Shown here: piece after piece, positions 8,289 to 16,328 of the stretch
How positions within the stretch are numbered: the stretch's first letter is position 1
Layout: every line of letters starts with the position of its first letter
Source of the DNA: Paenibacillus terrae
GTDB taxonomy: Bacteria; Bacillota; Bacilli; Paenibacillales; Paenibacillaceae
DNA length: 64,000 bases
Reading direction: 5' to 3'
Assembly (NCBI RefSeq): GCF_000943545.1
Contig: NZ_JTHP01000015.1
Location: forward strand, 1 to 64,000
Made by a program: the position numbers and the translations under genes
The notes under the pieces: generated by a model
Databases searched by the model: none
The model's input: the letters and a program-made list of their open reading frames with translations, nothing else
Told to the model about the DNA's origin: nothing

Positions 8289-8954
8289 ATGGAAATTTCA
8301 CAGGGAGTAGAAATGCTTCATCTAGATTTTCATGGGAATATTATTCACCCCATTCTTTTGTGGGATCGAGAAATGGCTGTTTTAATAGACACAGGATTCC
8401 CAGGGCAAATTGAAGATTTACGCGTGGCCATGGAAAAGGTAGGCGTGTCGTTCGACAAACTAAAAGCTGTGATTTTGACGCATCAGGATGTGGATCATAT
8501 AGGAAGTCTTCCTGAGATTTTGCAGGAGTGTGGCCATAATATTAAAGTATATGCACACGAACTGGATAAGCCGTATATTCAGGGGGAGATACCTCTTTTA
8601 AAAGATGGTCACCTTGAGAATCCCCCGAAGGGCAAAGTGGACGTTACCTTAATAGATGGTCAGGAACTGCCGTTTTGCGGCAGGATTCGCGTCATCCATA
8701 CGCCTGGGCATACTCCTGGTCATATCAGTCTTTATTTAAGGCAAAGTAAGACTCTTATTGCCGGGGATTCGATGTACAGTGTTAACGGGATTCTCGGGGG
8801 AATTCATGTCCCGACCACACCGGATATGGATGTAGCTCGTCTCTCATTGAAAAAGTATTTAGATCTCGACATTGCATCCGTGGTTTGTTATCACGGGGGG
8901 TTAAGTAATGTAAATGTGAATGATCAGGTATTAGGACTTAGCCAAGGATTATGA
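8289..8954 (+). CDS. MBL-fold metallo-hydrolase
   Basis: 221 residues from ATG 8289, which follows ACGGAGG; an upstream in-frame ATG at 8253 lacks a ribosome site. The metal motif reads THQDVDHIG, the variant of HxHxDH common in Bacillus YflN-like proteins. HTPGHTPGH and GDS supply further metal ligands, and a final His is in CYHGG. Members hydrolyse thioesters, lactones or related substrates; which one is not evident. A strong bidirectional terminator follows. Confidence 0.85.
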   Translation: MEISQGVEMLHLDFHGNIIHPILLWDREMAVLIDTGFPGQIEDLRVAMEKVGVSFDKLKAVILTHQDVDHIGSLPEILQECGHNIKVYAHELDKPYIQGEIPLLKDGHLENPPKGKVDVTLIDGQELPFCGRIRVIHTPGHTPGHISLYLRQSKTLIAGDSMYSVNGILGGIHVPTTPDMDVARLSLKKYLDLDIASVVCYHGGLSNVNVNDQVLGLSQGL

Positions 8955-9014
8955 AGTTAAAGTTTCAGCAAGTTACCTTTGGTGAATCGATGTTGTGAAC
9001 GAGAAGGATTATTT

Positions 9015-9064
9015 AAAATAACACTTTGTTAATTCGTGATTGAACTTTAACAAAGTGTTATTTT
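9015..9064. terminator. Bidirectional terminator after MBL-fold gene
   Basis: Perfect 18-bp stem (AAAATAACACTTTGTTAA and its complement) with a 14-nt loop and A/T tracts on both sides. It separates the MBL-fold gene from the minus-strand TetR remnant. Confidence 0.8.
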
Positions 9065-9148
9065 GCATTTCACAAAATAGATCTTCATTGTTTATTCCTG
9101 CAGCCCATCTAATGATATATCGTTTATAAAAACATCACTCCACGCGTG

Positions 9149-9423
9149 CTAACTTGTATATAGATCAGACTTTAACTGGTTAAAAATATATTCTTGCATT
9201 TGATCTAAAAGAAGAATAATGTTTGCATCTTTTCCATTTTTCAAAACCCAATGAATAGACATCATGGAGTTAGCAGCATATAGTTCTGCTAAATACTCCA
9301 ATGCGATCGAAATTGAGGAAATCTGTTGCTTTAAATAGTCTAAGCAAGTCCTAAACAAAATTTGTTCAAATTCCTTACGTAGATCAGCTGTTACTTCATG
9401 AACGGCTAACAATGTTGAAATCT
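9149..9423 (-). pseudogene. 3' fragment of a duplicated TetR gene
   Basis: It encodes the last about 88 residues of the TetR at 2673-3248 (LAVHEVTADLRKEFEQ through NQLKSDLY), ending TS instead of QG. The 190 bp at 9234-9423 are identical to 2758-2947. The DNA-binding half is missing, so it cannot work as a repressor. The next base, 9424, begins the truncated hydrolase copy. Confidence 0.92.
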
Positions 9424-10150
9424 ATTACTTGTCTTTGGTGGGTATGATTCTTACATGGAAGAGATGCTTAAAATGATGAAATTTATGAAGGGAATTGATT
9501 ACAATATTATTGTATTTGATGGTCCAGGCCAAGGAACTGCATTAAAAAACGGTCTAAAATTCATTCATAACTGGGAAAAGCCCATATCAGCGGTGATTGA
9601 TTATTTCAAATTAGATCGTGTAAGTCTCGTAGGTGCTTCTTGGGGAGGGTATTTAGCTATGCGTGCGGCAGCCTTCGAAAAGAGAATCGATAAAGTAGTT
9701 GCTTTTAACATTTTCTATTGTGGTTTAGATGCCTTAAAAATGGGCATGCCAGAAGAAACGTATCAGAGTATGATGCAGCTAGTTGATCATATTGAAGTAG
9801 ATCAAGTGAATTCATTATTCGAAAAGATGATGAATCACAATATTGATTTACATTGGAAAATTACAAAGGGAATGGAAAACACCGGTAAAGCAACGCCTTT
9901 TGATCTCATTAAAAATTTTGAAAAGCACACGATGCGCGGAATTGGTCCCTTCATTAATCAAGATGTTCTTTTATTAGCCGGTAAAAATGATCAATACGTA
10001 CCTATTAGCCGACTCGCACAAATTCAACAAGAATTAATCAATGCTGCTTCCATTACAACCAAAGTATTTACTAATGAAACGGGTGGTGAGCAACACTGTC
10101 AAGCAGGTCACAGGGAGTTAGCATTTAATGTAATGAAAAAATTCTTATAA
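9424..10150 (+). pseudogene. 5'-truncated second copy of the alpha/beta hydrolase
   Basis: It corresponds to codons from about 130 onward of the hydrolase at 3395-4507. The nucleophile elbow GASWGG, the acidic residue and the C-terminal His are kept, but the N-terminal cap of about 130 residues and the promoter are gone. About ten substitutions separate the copies (for example GEDDQ to GKNDQ and MHGIGAF to MRGIGPF). An internal ATG at 9455 could give 231 residues, but no ribosome site precedes it. Confidence 0.9.
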
Positions 10151-10253
10151 CAAGGATAAATAATGTGATATAACTCCCAAAACCATGGTGGAGAATTTTG
10201 GGCTCATCAAATTGTGGAATCGTGGTGGCATCATCAATAAAAAAGGAATGTAC

Positions 10254-10278
10254 AAATGGATCGCCTAGCGGTCCATTT
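10254..10278 (+). terminator. Hairpin terminator after the truncated hydrolase
   Basis: Stem AAATGGATCGC / GCGGTCCATTT with loop CTA and a T-rich downstream stretch. Confidence 0.55.
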
Positions 10279-10287
10279 TAACTTTTA

Positions 10288-10329
10288 AAAAAAGCGATCA
10301 TGCATACTAAGCATAGTCGCTTTTTTTTC
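10288..10329. terminator. Terminator hairpin with T8 run
   Basis: Stem AAGCGA..ATGC / GCAT..TCGCTT preceded by A7 and followed by T8, so it could act in both directions. Confidence 0.7.
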
Positions 10330-10419
10330 GACAATCGCTATTCTTATTCTACAAAAAGCAATGTTAAGCTATCAAAGGTGTCCGTTTTTATTATGAATAT
10401 CTCCTTTCCAACTCTAAAC

Positions 10420-10558
10420 TTACCCAAAGAAAGAATTGTAAGCAATCAAAATAATGATAACTCCGCTTAAGACCGTGCTGAACTGACCTAATGTGAAAGA
10501 TCTGATGCGAATCGCCGACAATTTATGTCCCAGGATCACACCAAGCCAGACCGTGATT
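10420..10558 (-). pseudogene. C-terminal remnant of a small membrane protein (MntP/YtaF-like)
   Basis: The minus strand encodes ITVWLGVILGHKLSAI, then LGQFSTVLSGVIIILIAYNSFFG and a stop, with a stop codon at the upstream edge too. The pattern LGVILGHKL...GVIIILIAY resembles the last two helices of MntP/YtaF cation-efflux proteins. Only about 45 codons remain and no start is visible. Confidence 0.35.
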
Positions 10559-10619
10559 TAGTCATAGGGAATGTTGTAGGATTCATAATCAAGATTTTCT
10601 GTATTCATCTAAATCAAAT

Positions 10620-11952
10620 TCAAAAAGGTAATTCTTGTTCCCATAAATAATGTTGCATATTCCTGATGCTATTTAATAACGCTGTACCTCGATTAAAAGG
10701 ATTTTTCGGTAGTAAGTTCAAAATATTAATATACTCTTGGGCTTTTGCATAATCTATTAAAGCAATTTCAGCGGCTAATTCTTTGGATTTTTTTTCCAAC
10801 AAAGGTACAGATTGATTCATAGCCCATTTGATTGCTCGATTATAACTTATATTGCCTTCTTTAGACTCTATATCATTCAGTGCTTGTTGAATTTTGCTTT
10901 TTAGTTCTTTCTCTTCATTGGCAGATAAATATTTTAACAGTTCGCTTACTGAAACATTTGAAATCAACTCACTATTATCATTATAAAAATCATGTATTAC
11001 TTCTACATATTCTTTTTCCTCTGATCTTCTAATTTGCTCCATATCTTTAGCCACATTTTCAACTTGTTCATCAGTTACATCTGCATCTAAATATTCCTTT
11101 GCAAATTTCACAAAGCTTTCTGTTCTATACATATAAAAATTTTGATTTGTTTTATTGTAAAATTCCTGGATTAATTGAGGATGAGGTCTTCGTATCTTGT
11201 TCTGATCATCTTTTTCCCACCAATCCTCTTTTTTTTCTTCCGTAATAAAAATTATAGAAGTTGGATTGTTTTCAGTCTTTGCTCTATCTATCATTTGATT
11301 CCAAACAATTAAATCTCCATATAGTTGCTGATACCTAAAATCTCCGTAAGTTCTATAATCCAGCTTATTCTTATCATCCTTGTCTTTAAAACCTGGAGGG
11401 ACACTGTATTTGTACCTTTCCCCTCCTTCTTTTTCAATTATGTTGATTTTATCTTGTGGGTATGGCTCACCAATTATACCTTCTAATAAATTCAATAAGT
11501 CCTCTTGTATTATTGTAGAATCGGGTAAACTTTCAATTTCTATATTTATTTTTTTTGGAGTTCATAAATTGTTTGTTGGATACTATCAATTACAAACTGG
11601 AATTTATCAGTAATAATATATGGGTGCTTACTCTTTACTGTACTTATTATTTTCACAGAATTATCTTTTAATTTTTTAATTCTGTCTCCAATAATTTATA
11701 TCCCTCCTGTTGCTTAAGCATATTGTTTTCATAGTTGAAGAAATACTCTAAAGCAACTTGATGTGGTATCCAAAGTCTCCCTGAATCTTTTAATTTTTTC
11801 AATATACCTAGCAGACTTTTTGTTGATTCTTTAGATGTATATTTAAAAAAGTTTAACAATACATTAGTATCCACCACAAATATTGCTTTTTCCCAAAATA
11901 CTTTAAATTCCTCATTTGTATAACTTATAAATCCCTTGAATTTATCTAACAA
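10620..11952 (-). pseudogene. PIN_8-type (PIN-like) nuclease gene, broken by two one-base deletions
   Basis: The first 94 codons from TTG 11952 (ribosome site GGGAGGAT) carry VVDTNVLLNFF and ALEYFFN, the first PIN acidic residues. The frame breaks near 11670 in an A-run and again near 11550 in an A8 run. The middle reads KKLKDNSVKIISTVKSKHPY in the second frame, and the last 291 codons continue with YGDLIVWNQMIDRA and FITEEKKEDWW, the second half of the PIN_8 active site. Adding one A at each run restores a single frame of about 443 codons. PIN domains are Mg2+-dependent RNases. It follows the SIR2-like gene by 64 bp on the same strand. It could be a true pseudogene, a phase-variable gene or a sequencing error. 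Confidence 0.8.
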
Positions 11953-12016
11953 TATACTAATCCTCCCTATAAAGTAACCAGTGCTCTAAAAAGCAGAAAA
12001 TCTTCACCTCATGTCT

Positions 12017-13138
12017 TTATAACAAATCTTTAATACTATTAGCTCCACCAAACAGTATATTCTCATCATCTAATTTAAAATCATGTTTTTTGGGTACATC
12101 TAAAGCTTTATTCAGCCTTGTTATAAATTCTAATTTAGAGGCATCATCATTTGCGTAGTCAACAATTACTACTTTTAATAACTTTGGATTTTCTTTTCTT
12201 CTAGCAATTTTCAGTCTATCAGAGATCGCTTTATTTATATGGTCGTCTCTAAAGCTGTACCCGATTATATATAATTCATCACAAAGATGATCTTCTATTA
12301 CCATGTTTTTTTTGAATTCATTGTAATAGAATTGAAAGGGGTTCTGCTGAATTTTCAAACTTTTCCCCCCACCTGTTACTATAGAAGGTATAATGCCATG
12401 CTCGAAAATATTCTCATATAAGTTGCTATGCCTTAAAGACTCTGTGGTAATCTTGAAAAGTCTTCCAGTCTTAATATCTTTAAAAGAAGATAAAGAACCG
12501 TGTAGGTGGTGCAATCTTATATTATTTTCATAATTCGCAGGATGTATTTGTTTACTTCTGTCAGGATCATAGTAATATTGCCATTCATCATTTATGGACA
12601 TCCATTTTTTTCCTCTAAAATGAAAATCAGCAAATTTATCTTTTGAAAAATAAGTCAATAGAATTGTTTCTAAAAGCAAATCAAAGTTCAAAGTAAACAA
12701 ATCTATTTTTTCTGATGTTTCAATAGTATTCACTAACCAGTCGACAAAAGGTTGTAGTTTATCAGAGATATCTTTTTGTTTTACATTGTTTATTATTAAA
12801 TCTAAGATAGATGAAGTATATTGATGTATAATTGTTTCTATTGCTCTAATGTGGTCTTCAAACTCACTATTTTTTAATTTATAAGCATCCAAAAAATTTT
12901 TACCTTTTTCACCAATTAGAAAACCATTATAATGTGTCAAGGAATCGTACACTTGCTCAATTGATGCAATTGCCTCCTCGAAATCTAACTGAGAATAATT
13001 ATCCTTCATATGGTGTTTGATGAATTCTTTATGACTTTCATCTAATCTATCAAAAAATCTCTCAGTAATAGATTTTAAACTGAAATCAGAGTTTAATGCT
13101 ACAGATAAACCATTTCCTGTTAAAACTACTCTTTTCAT
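12017..13138 (-). CDS. SIR2-like domain protein, putative NADase defence effector
   Basis: 373 residues, start supported by AGGAGGTAGGTCTT. Motifs of the SIR2_2-like fold appear in order: nucleotide loop TGNGLS (7-12), TLNFDLLLE (149-156, the Asn region essential in ThsA-type NADases), HLHGS with the catalytic His (211-215) and IIGYSFRDDHIN (291-302). Such proteins in Thoeris, DSR and SIR2-pAgo systems destroy NAD+ on phage infection. No TM or other fused domain is seen; the middle (about 30-140) is helical. It is likely cotranscribed with the PIN_8 gene downstream. The region is AT-rich, which suggests acquisition. Defence is inferred, not shown. Confidence 0.72.
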   Translation of the reverse strand: MKRVVLTGNGLSVALNSDFSLKSITERFFDRLDESHKEFIKHHMKDNYSQLDFEEAIASIEQVYDSLTHYNGFLIGEKGKNFLDAYKLKNSEFEDHIRAIETIIHQYTSSILDLIINNVKQKDISDKLQPFVDWLVNTIETSEKIDLFTLNFDLLLETILLTYFSKDKFADFHFRGKKWMSINDEWQYYYDPDRSKQIHPANYENNIRLHHLHGSLSSFKDIKTGRLFKITTESLRHSNLYENIFEHGIIPSIVTGGGKSLKIQQNPFQFYYNEFKKNMVIEDHLCDELYIIGYSFRDDHINKAISDRLKIARRKENPKLLKVVIVDYANDDASKLEFITRLNKALDVPKKHDFKLDDENILFGGANSIKDLL

Positions 13139-13554
13139 AAGACCTACCTCCTACTTCTCCCCTTATTCTACTAAATAAATCTAACGATTGATATAAAATA
13201 GAGACATAATTTAGTTTCCACTTTGTTAATATCTATTTTACAAACCTCACAACGAATATCCAATAACATTAAAGCCATCTTTTATAAATGGAAATTACTT
13301 CTCATTGAAAATTAAGTATTATTTTTAAAAGAATTTTAATACCTAAACCTTTTAATTTATCCATAAAGAATATTTCTAGACTATAGCCCAAATTAAGTGC
13401 TACGTTTAACCCACTTTTCAAATAACAGTTTGAATTTTTATTTTGTTTTTCTTATGCTCATATAATATAGTCACATATTTCTAGGTTGACGGGTATGGCT
13501 AAAGTGTTACGATCTGCTAACTTATTTAATCAATTCCCATCATTTTATAGATAT
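13139..13554. other. AT-rich intergenic stretch upstream of the SIR2-like gene
   Basis: No convincing gene on either strand. The promoter of the SIR2-like operon should lie here, but many AT-rich hexamers make a unique choice impossible. Confidence 0.4.
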
Positions 13555-13685
13555 GTTTCATTGTTATATATAGAAAAATTATTCTCAACGGTATTCCTAA
13601 AAGGAGACTTCCTTACTATTCTTTCACCTACAATAAACTGTAAACTCGGTTCAATTCCCTTCTTTATCACAAATAAACCATCCAT
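13555..13685 (-). CDS. Short hypothetical ORF
   Basis: 43 codons beginning MDGLFVIKKGIEPSLQFIVG and ending YNNETYL. Composition is protein-like, but there is no clear ribosome site and no recognised family. It may be a gene remnant upstream of the SIR2-like gene on the same strand. Confidence 0.25.
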
Positions 13686-13733
13686 CCTATCCACTTCTTA
13701 AACACCTTTTTTTGTAATACATTCCTTAAATAC

Positions 13734-13840
13734 CTAATTCATTTCCGTATCTGCTCTACCATTGGTATTCTCCTTCATAAACTGCAACTTTACGCAATCC
13801 TTCAATTCCTCCTCAAGCTCATCTTTTGAATGTACAGCCT
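13734..13840 (-). pseudogene. Short coding-like remnant
   Basis: The minus strand encodes VHSKDELEEELKDCVKLQF followed by MKENTNGRADTEMN and a stop. It looks like the C-terminus of a soluble helical protein, but has no start codon in frame; a GGAGG lies at its upstream edge. Family not recognised. Confidence 0.25.
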
Positions 13841-13991
13841 CCTTTCAATAATTATTTGCTTGGTATGATTTGGTCTTCTTCGAGTACGTAGTTTAACTAT
13901 TTACGTTTGCCGCACGTAAGTTAGGTTCATTCAATTGTATTACATTTGTATTACATTTTTCGTAATATAATAATTCCCTCTCATCTAAATG

Positions 13992-14003
13992 CCCCCCCCC
14001 CCC
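13992..14003. repeat. C12 homopolymer tract
   Basis: Twelve consecutive C residues in an otherwise AT-rich region, about 8 bp before the duplicated operator of the first small HTH gene. Prone to slippage and to sequencing error. Confidence 0.9.
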
Positions 14004-14010
14004 GAATAAA

Positions 14011-14051
14011 TAGCGAAATAATCGCTAAAAATAAATAGCGATTATTTCGCT
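14011..14051. promoter_or_regulatory. Double operator upstream of first HTH gene
   Basis: Two palindromes, TAGCGAAATAATCGCTA (14011-14027) and TAGCGATTATTTCGCT (14036-14051). Each has AGCGA/TCGCT half-sites, and the two are reverse complements of each other. The same arrangement precedes the paralogue at 14789, which points to auto- and cross-regulation by the HTH proteins. Confidence 0.7.
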
Positions 14052-14080
14052 GGGATATTCTTGGTTTGGAGGTGAGTAAG

Positions 14081-14299
14081 ATGTACCAAAGAATCCGAGA
14101 TCTGCGTGAAGATAGAGATTTGACTCAAACCCAAATGGCTGAATATTTGAATTGTAGTCAGCGAATATATAGCAATTACGAACGCGGTGATGTTGATATT
14201 CCTACGAGGATTCTAATCAAACTAGCTGATTTCCATAACACAAGCACAGATTACTTGTTAAACAGAACGAAACAAAAAAAGCCTTACCCGGCAGGTTAG
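14081..14299 (+). CDS. XRE-family HTH regulator, copy 1
   Basis: 72 residues from ATG 14081 behind GGAGGTGAG; a TTG 15 bp upstream is less likely. The HTH is the classical HTH_3 form: RIRDLREDRDLTQTQMAEYL, then SQRIYSNYERGD and STDYLLNR. It is a stand-alone DNA-binding domain without a sensor part. It is about 90% identical to the copy at 14789-15007, and each is preceded by the same AGCGA...TCGCT operator pair. Small phage-type repressors look like this. Confidence 0.88.
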   Translation: MYQRIRDLREDRDLTQTQMAEYLNCSQRIYSNYERGDVDIPTRILIKLADFHNTSTDYLLNRTKQKKPYPAG

Positions 14300-14317
14300 C
14301 TCCTTTTAGAAATAAAA

Positions 14318-14360
14318 AAGGTAACTCCGCATGAAGGAGCTACCTTTCAAAATTTTTTTT
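14318..14360 (+). terminator. Terminator after HTH copy 1
   Basis: Stem AAAGGTA-CTCC / GGAG-TACCTTT with one mismatch, loop GCATGAA, then a T8 run a few bases downstream. Confidence 0.75.
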
Positions 14361-14395
14361 ATAATCGACTCCTTCATTCTTCTGAACTGAACTGC

Positions 14396-14674
14396 CTATA
14401 TTAATCCTTCTTTCCCGTCAAATACTTCAATCATCATTAGTGCTCCCATTTTATAACCCTCAATATAAGCCGAAGCGGACAATAAGGAAATTAAAACATC
14501 TTGTAAATCCGAAAGTTCTTCAATTAATTTGTAATCCTGTTCTGGCAATTTTGTTTTGAGGGCTTCCTCAGCATCGGCTATTCTCTGAGAGACCAGTTCA
14601 AACTCAGTGTCTTTCGATTTAATTCGTTCACTTGGGTTACATTTTCCGTAATAAAAGTTCTCCAAGATACTCAT
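14396..14674 (-). CDS. DUF6809-like small helical protein
   Basis: 92 residues, start behind AAGGAGTAGATC. The pattern ILENFYYGKCNPSERI...YIEGYKMGALMMIEV matches DUF6809 proteins found next to small HTH regulators in Clostridia and Paenibacillus. It is predicted helical and cytoplasmic. It sits between two near-identical HTH genes but on the opposite strand. Function unknown. Confidence 0.65.
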   Translation of the reverse strand: MSILENFYYGKCNPSERIKSKDTEFELVSQRIADAEEALKTKLPEQDYKLIEELSDLQDVLISLLSASAYIEGYKMGALMMIEVFDGKEGLI

Positions 14675-14719
14675 GATCTACTCCTTCTTGATATGTATTA
14701 TTAATCCTTTAATTAATCT

Positions 14720-14761
14720 TAGCGAAATATTCGCTAAAAATCAATAGCGATTATTTCGCTA
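14720..14761. promoter_or_regulatory. Double operator upstream of second HTH gene
   Basis: TAGCGAAATATTCGCTA (14720-14736) and TAGCGATTATTTCGCTA (14745-14761), the same pair with the same 25-bp offset as at 14011-14051. It lies between the divergent DUF6809 and HTH genes. Confidence 0.7.
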
Positions 14762-14788
14762 AGATATTCTTGTTTAGAGGTGAACAAG

Positions 14789-15007
14789 ATGTATCAACGG
14801 ATTCGAGATTTACGCGAAGATAAAGATTTAACTCAAACTCAAATGGCCGAGTATCTGAATTGTAGCCAGCGGATATACAGCAATTATGAACGCGGTGATA
14901 TAGACATTCCCACGGAGATTTTGATTAGACTGGCCAATTTCCATCACACAAGCACAGACTATTTACTAAATAGAACGAACCAAAAAAAGCCCTACCCCGC
15001 AGGGTAG
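14789..15007 (+). CDS. XRE-family HTH regulator, copy 2
   Basis: 72 residues from ATG 14789 with TAGAGGTGAACAAG upstream. The sequence differs from copy 1 at only a few places (for example RDLT to KDLT, IKLADFHN to IRLANFHH), with recognition helix NCSQRIYSNYE unchanged, so both should bind the same operators. It is divergent from the DUF6809 gene across a shared operator region. Confidence 0.88.
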   Translation: MYQRIRDLREDKDLTQTQMAEYLNCSQRIYSNYERGDIDIPTEILIRLANFHHTSTDYLLNRTNQKKPYPAG

Positions 15008-15066
15008 AACTCTAAAACAATACAACCATCTCACATGGGCATTTTTCGCTCCCAAATTATCTGATC

Positions 15067-15126
15067 CTATTGTTCGGTCGGCATCTTCCGTTCAAGCAAC
15101 AATTTCATCTGGATATCCAATGGGTA
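15067..15126 (-). pseudogene. C-terminal scrap of a third Btr-like regulator
   Basis: The minus strand encodes YPLDIQMKLLLERKMPTEQ and a stop. This nearly repeats the C-terminus of the regulator at 17031-18656 (YQLDIQMKLLLERKNLLNQ). About 20 codons remain. Confidence 0.7.
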
Positions 15127-15159
15127 AGGGAACCTCCATAAATGGGGCTCCCTTTTTTT
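15126..15159. terminator. Terminator hairpin near 15.14 kb
   Basis: Stem AAGGGA-CCTCCAT / ATGGGG-TCCCTT (imperfect) followed by T7 on the plus strand. It could end HTH copy 2 transcription. Confidence 0.65.
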
Positions 15160-15183
15160 AGTAAAATAAATATTTAGAATAGC

Positions 15184-16305
15184 TTATTTATTAAGCAATT
15201 TTTTTGTTACCCAAGTTATAGCTGCATTATTGACATCTTCACCCTGGCCTCCGTGAGGAGCTTTAGAGTTAGACATAAAAATATTTTCTACTCCAGCATG
15301 GTTAAGAGCATCTCTAAGTCTCCAACTTTGTTGAATAGATACTAAACTGTCACGTCCTCCATGTGCAATAAACATGGGTGGATCATCTGAAGATACATAA
15401 TTTATAGGACTTGCCAATTCTGCCAACTTTACTTTTTCCCAATAAGGAGAATTGGTTTGTTTTTTATCCCGAATATCTCTCAGGACTGCCACACCTTGTC
15501 CTTCTTTATCAAATCCAAGAAGTTTGGCTTCAGCTGCTCGTGGAGAGTCATGTGTTTCGGCTGCCTCCTCAGGAGATTGCAGGGTTGGGTCCATCTCAGG
15601 CCCCATGGTAAACATATCTGTTGGACCGTAAAAATCAACTGTAGCCATTACTTTGCTTGAATACTCAAGATTGCCCCCAACATCACCTTCAAGCTCTTTT
15701 ATATCACTAGTAACAGCGAGTTCCGTAGCCAGATGTCCACCTGCAGAATTTCCTGCTACTGCAATTTTTTCTGGATCAATACCGTATTCCTTGGCATGTG
15801 CACGCAGATATCTGATACTGCCCTTAACATCATAAATTGGAGCCGGGAAAATAGCTTCGCCACTTAGCCGATAATCTATGGAAACGAAAGTAATTTTATC
15901 CTCTAATACTTTTTTGAAGACTTGGTATGCTGAATCTGTAGCCACTTGATCTGTAGCTCTACCTGTCATTTGTACTGGTCGATTTGGTAGTGTGGCTGTT
16001 TCCTTTTTTGCATCTTTAGGAGCATCATCGCCCTGATAGTCCCCTATAAGCCATCCTCCTCCATGAACATACACCAAGACAGGAGTTGCTTCGGTTACAC
16101 CCTCCGGCTTGAAGATGTTCATTTTTAACTCTCTTTTCTTTCCATCGTCATTAGTTACGGTTGCATACACCACATCTTTATAGGTAGGAGCCATACTAAT
16201 AACATCTGTAGGAGGACTTTCAGCTGCTACGAAACTTTCCTTTTGTGTGGCAAAAGCCAATGTTGCTAAAAGTGCGAAGGATACAATTCTTAGTTTTTTA
16301 TTCAT
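15184..16305 (-). CDS. Secreted alpha/beta-hydrolase esterase (HSL/BD-FAE type)
   Basis: 373 residues from ATG 16305, with AAGGAGAGAGAGT before it. A Lys-rich N-terminus, a hydrophobic core and VAA give a signal peptide of about 28 residues. The oxyanion motif HGGGW (81-85), nucleophile elbow GNSAGG (Ser187) and the C-terminal PPMFIAHGGRDSLV and KAPHGG supply the Asp and His. It is an extracellular carboxylesterase or feruloyl-esterase-like enzyme; substrate not known. It lies 24 bp after a MarR gene, which probably regulates it. Confidence 0.85.
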   Translation of the reverse strand: MNKKLRIVSFALLATLAFATQKESFVAAESPPTDVISMAPTYKDVVYATVTNDDGKKRELKMNIFKPEGVTEATPVLVYVHGGGWLIGDYQGDDAPKDAKKETATLPNRPVQMTGRATDQVATDSAYQVFKKVLEDKITFVSIDYRLSGEAIFPAPIYDVKGSIRYLRAHAKEYGIDPEKIAVAGNSAGGHLATELAVTSDIKELEGDVGGNLEYSSKVMATVDFYGPTDMFTMGPEMDPTLQSPEEAAETHDSPRAAEAKLLGFDKEGQGVAVLRDIRDKKQTNSPYWEKVKLAELASPINYVSSDDPPMFIAHGGRDSLVSIQQSWRLRDALNHAGVENIFMSNSKAPHGGQGEDVNNAAITWVTKKLLNK

Positions 16306-16328
16306 ACTCTCTCTCCTTGAATAGATTC

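Noticed and set aside
13486-13701. 71-codon plus-strand open frame in the AT-rich gap
   Set aside because: No ribosome site, no motif, and it overlaps a more protein-like minus-strand piece.
14011-14761. CRISPR array
   Set aside because: The AGCGA/TCGCT repeats occur as operator pairs, only four copies in two places, with no regular spacers or cas genes.
10620-15007. Intact prophage
   Set aside because: The HTH genes look phage-like, but no integrase, structural, lysis or packaging genes are present.
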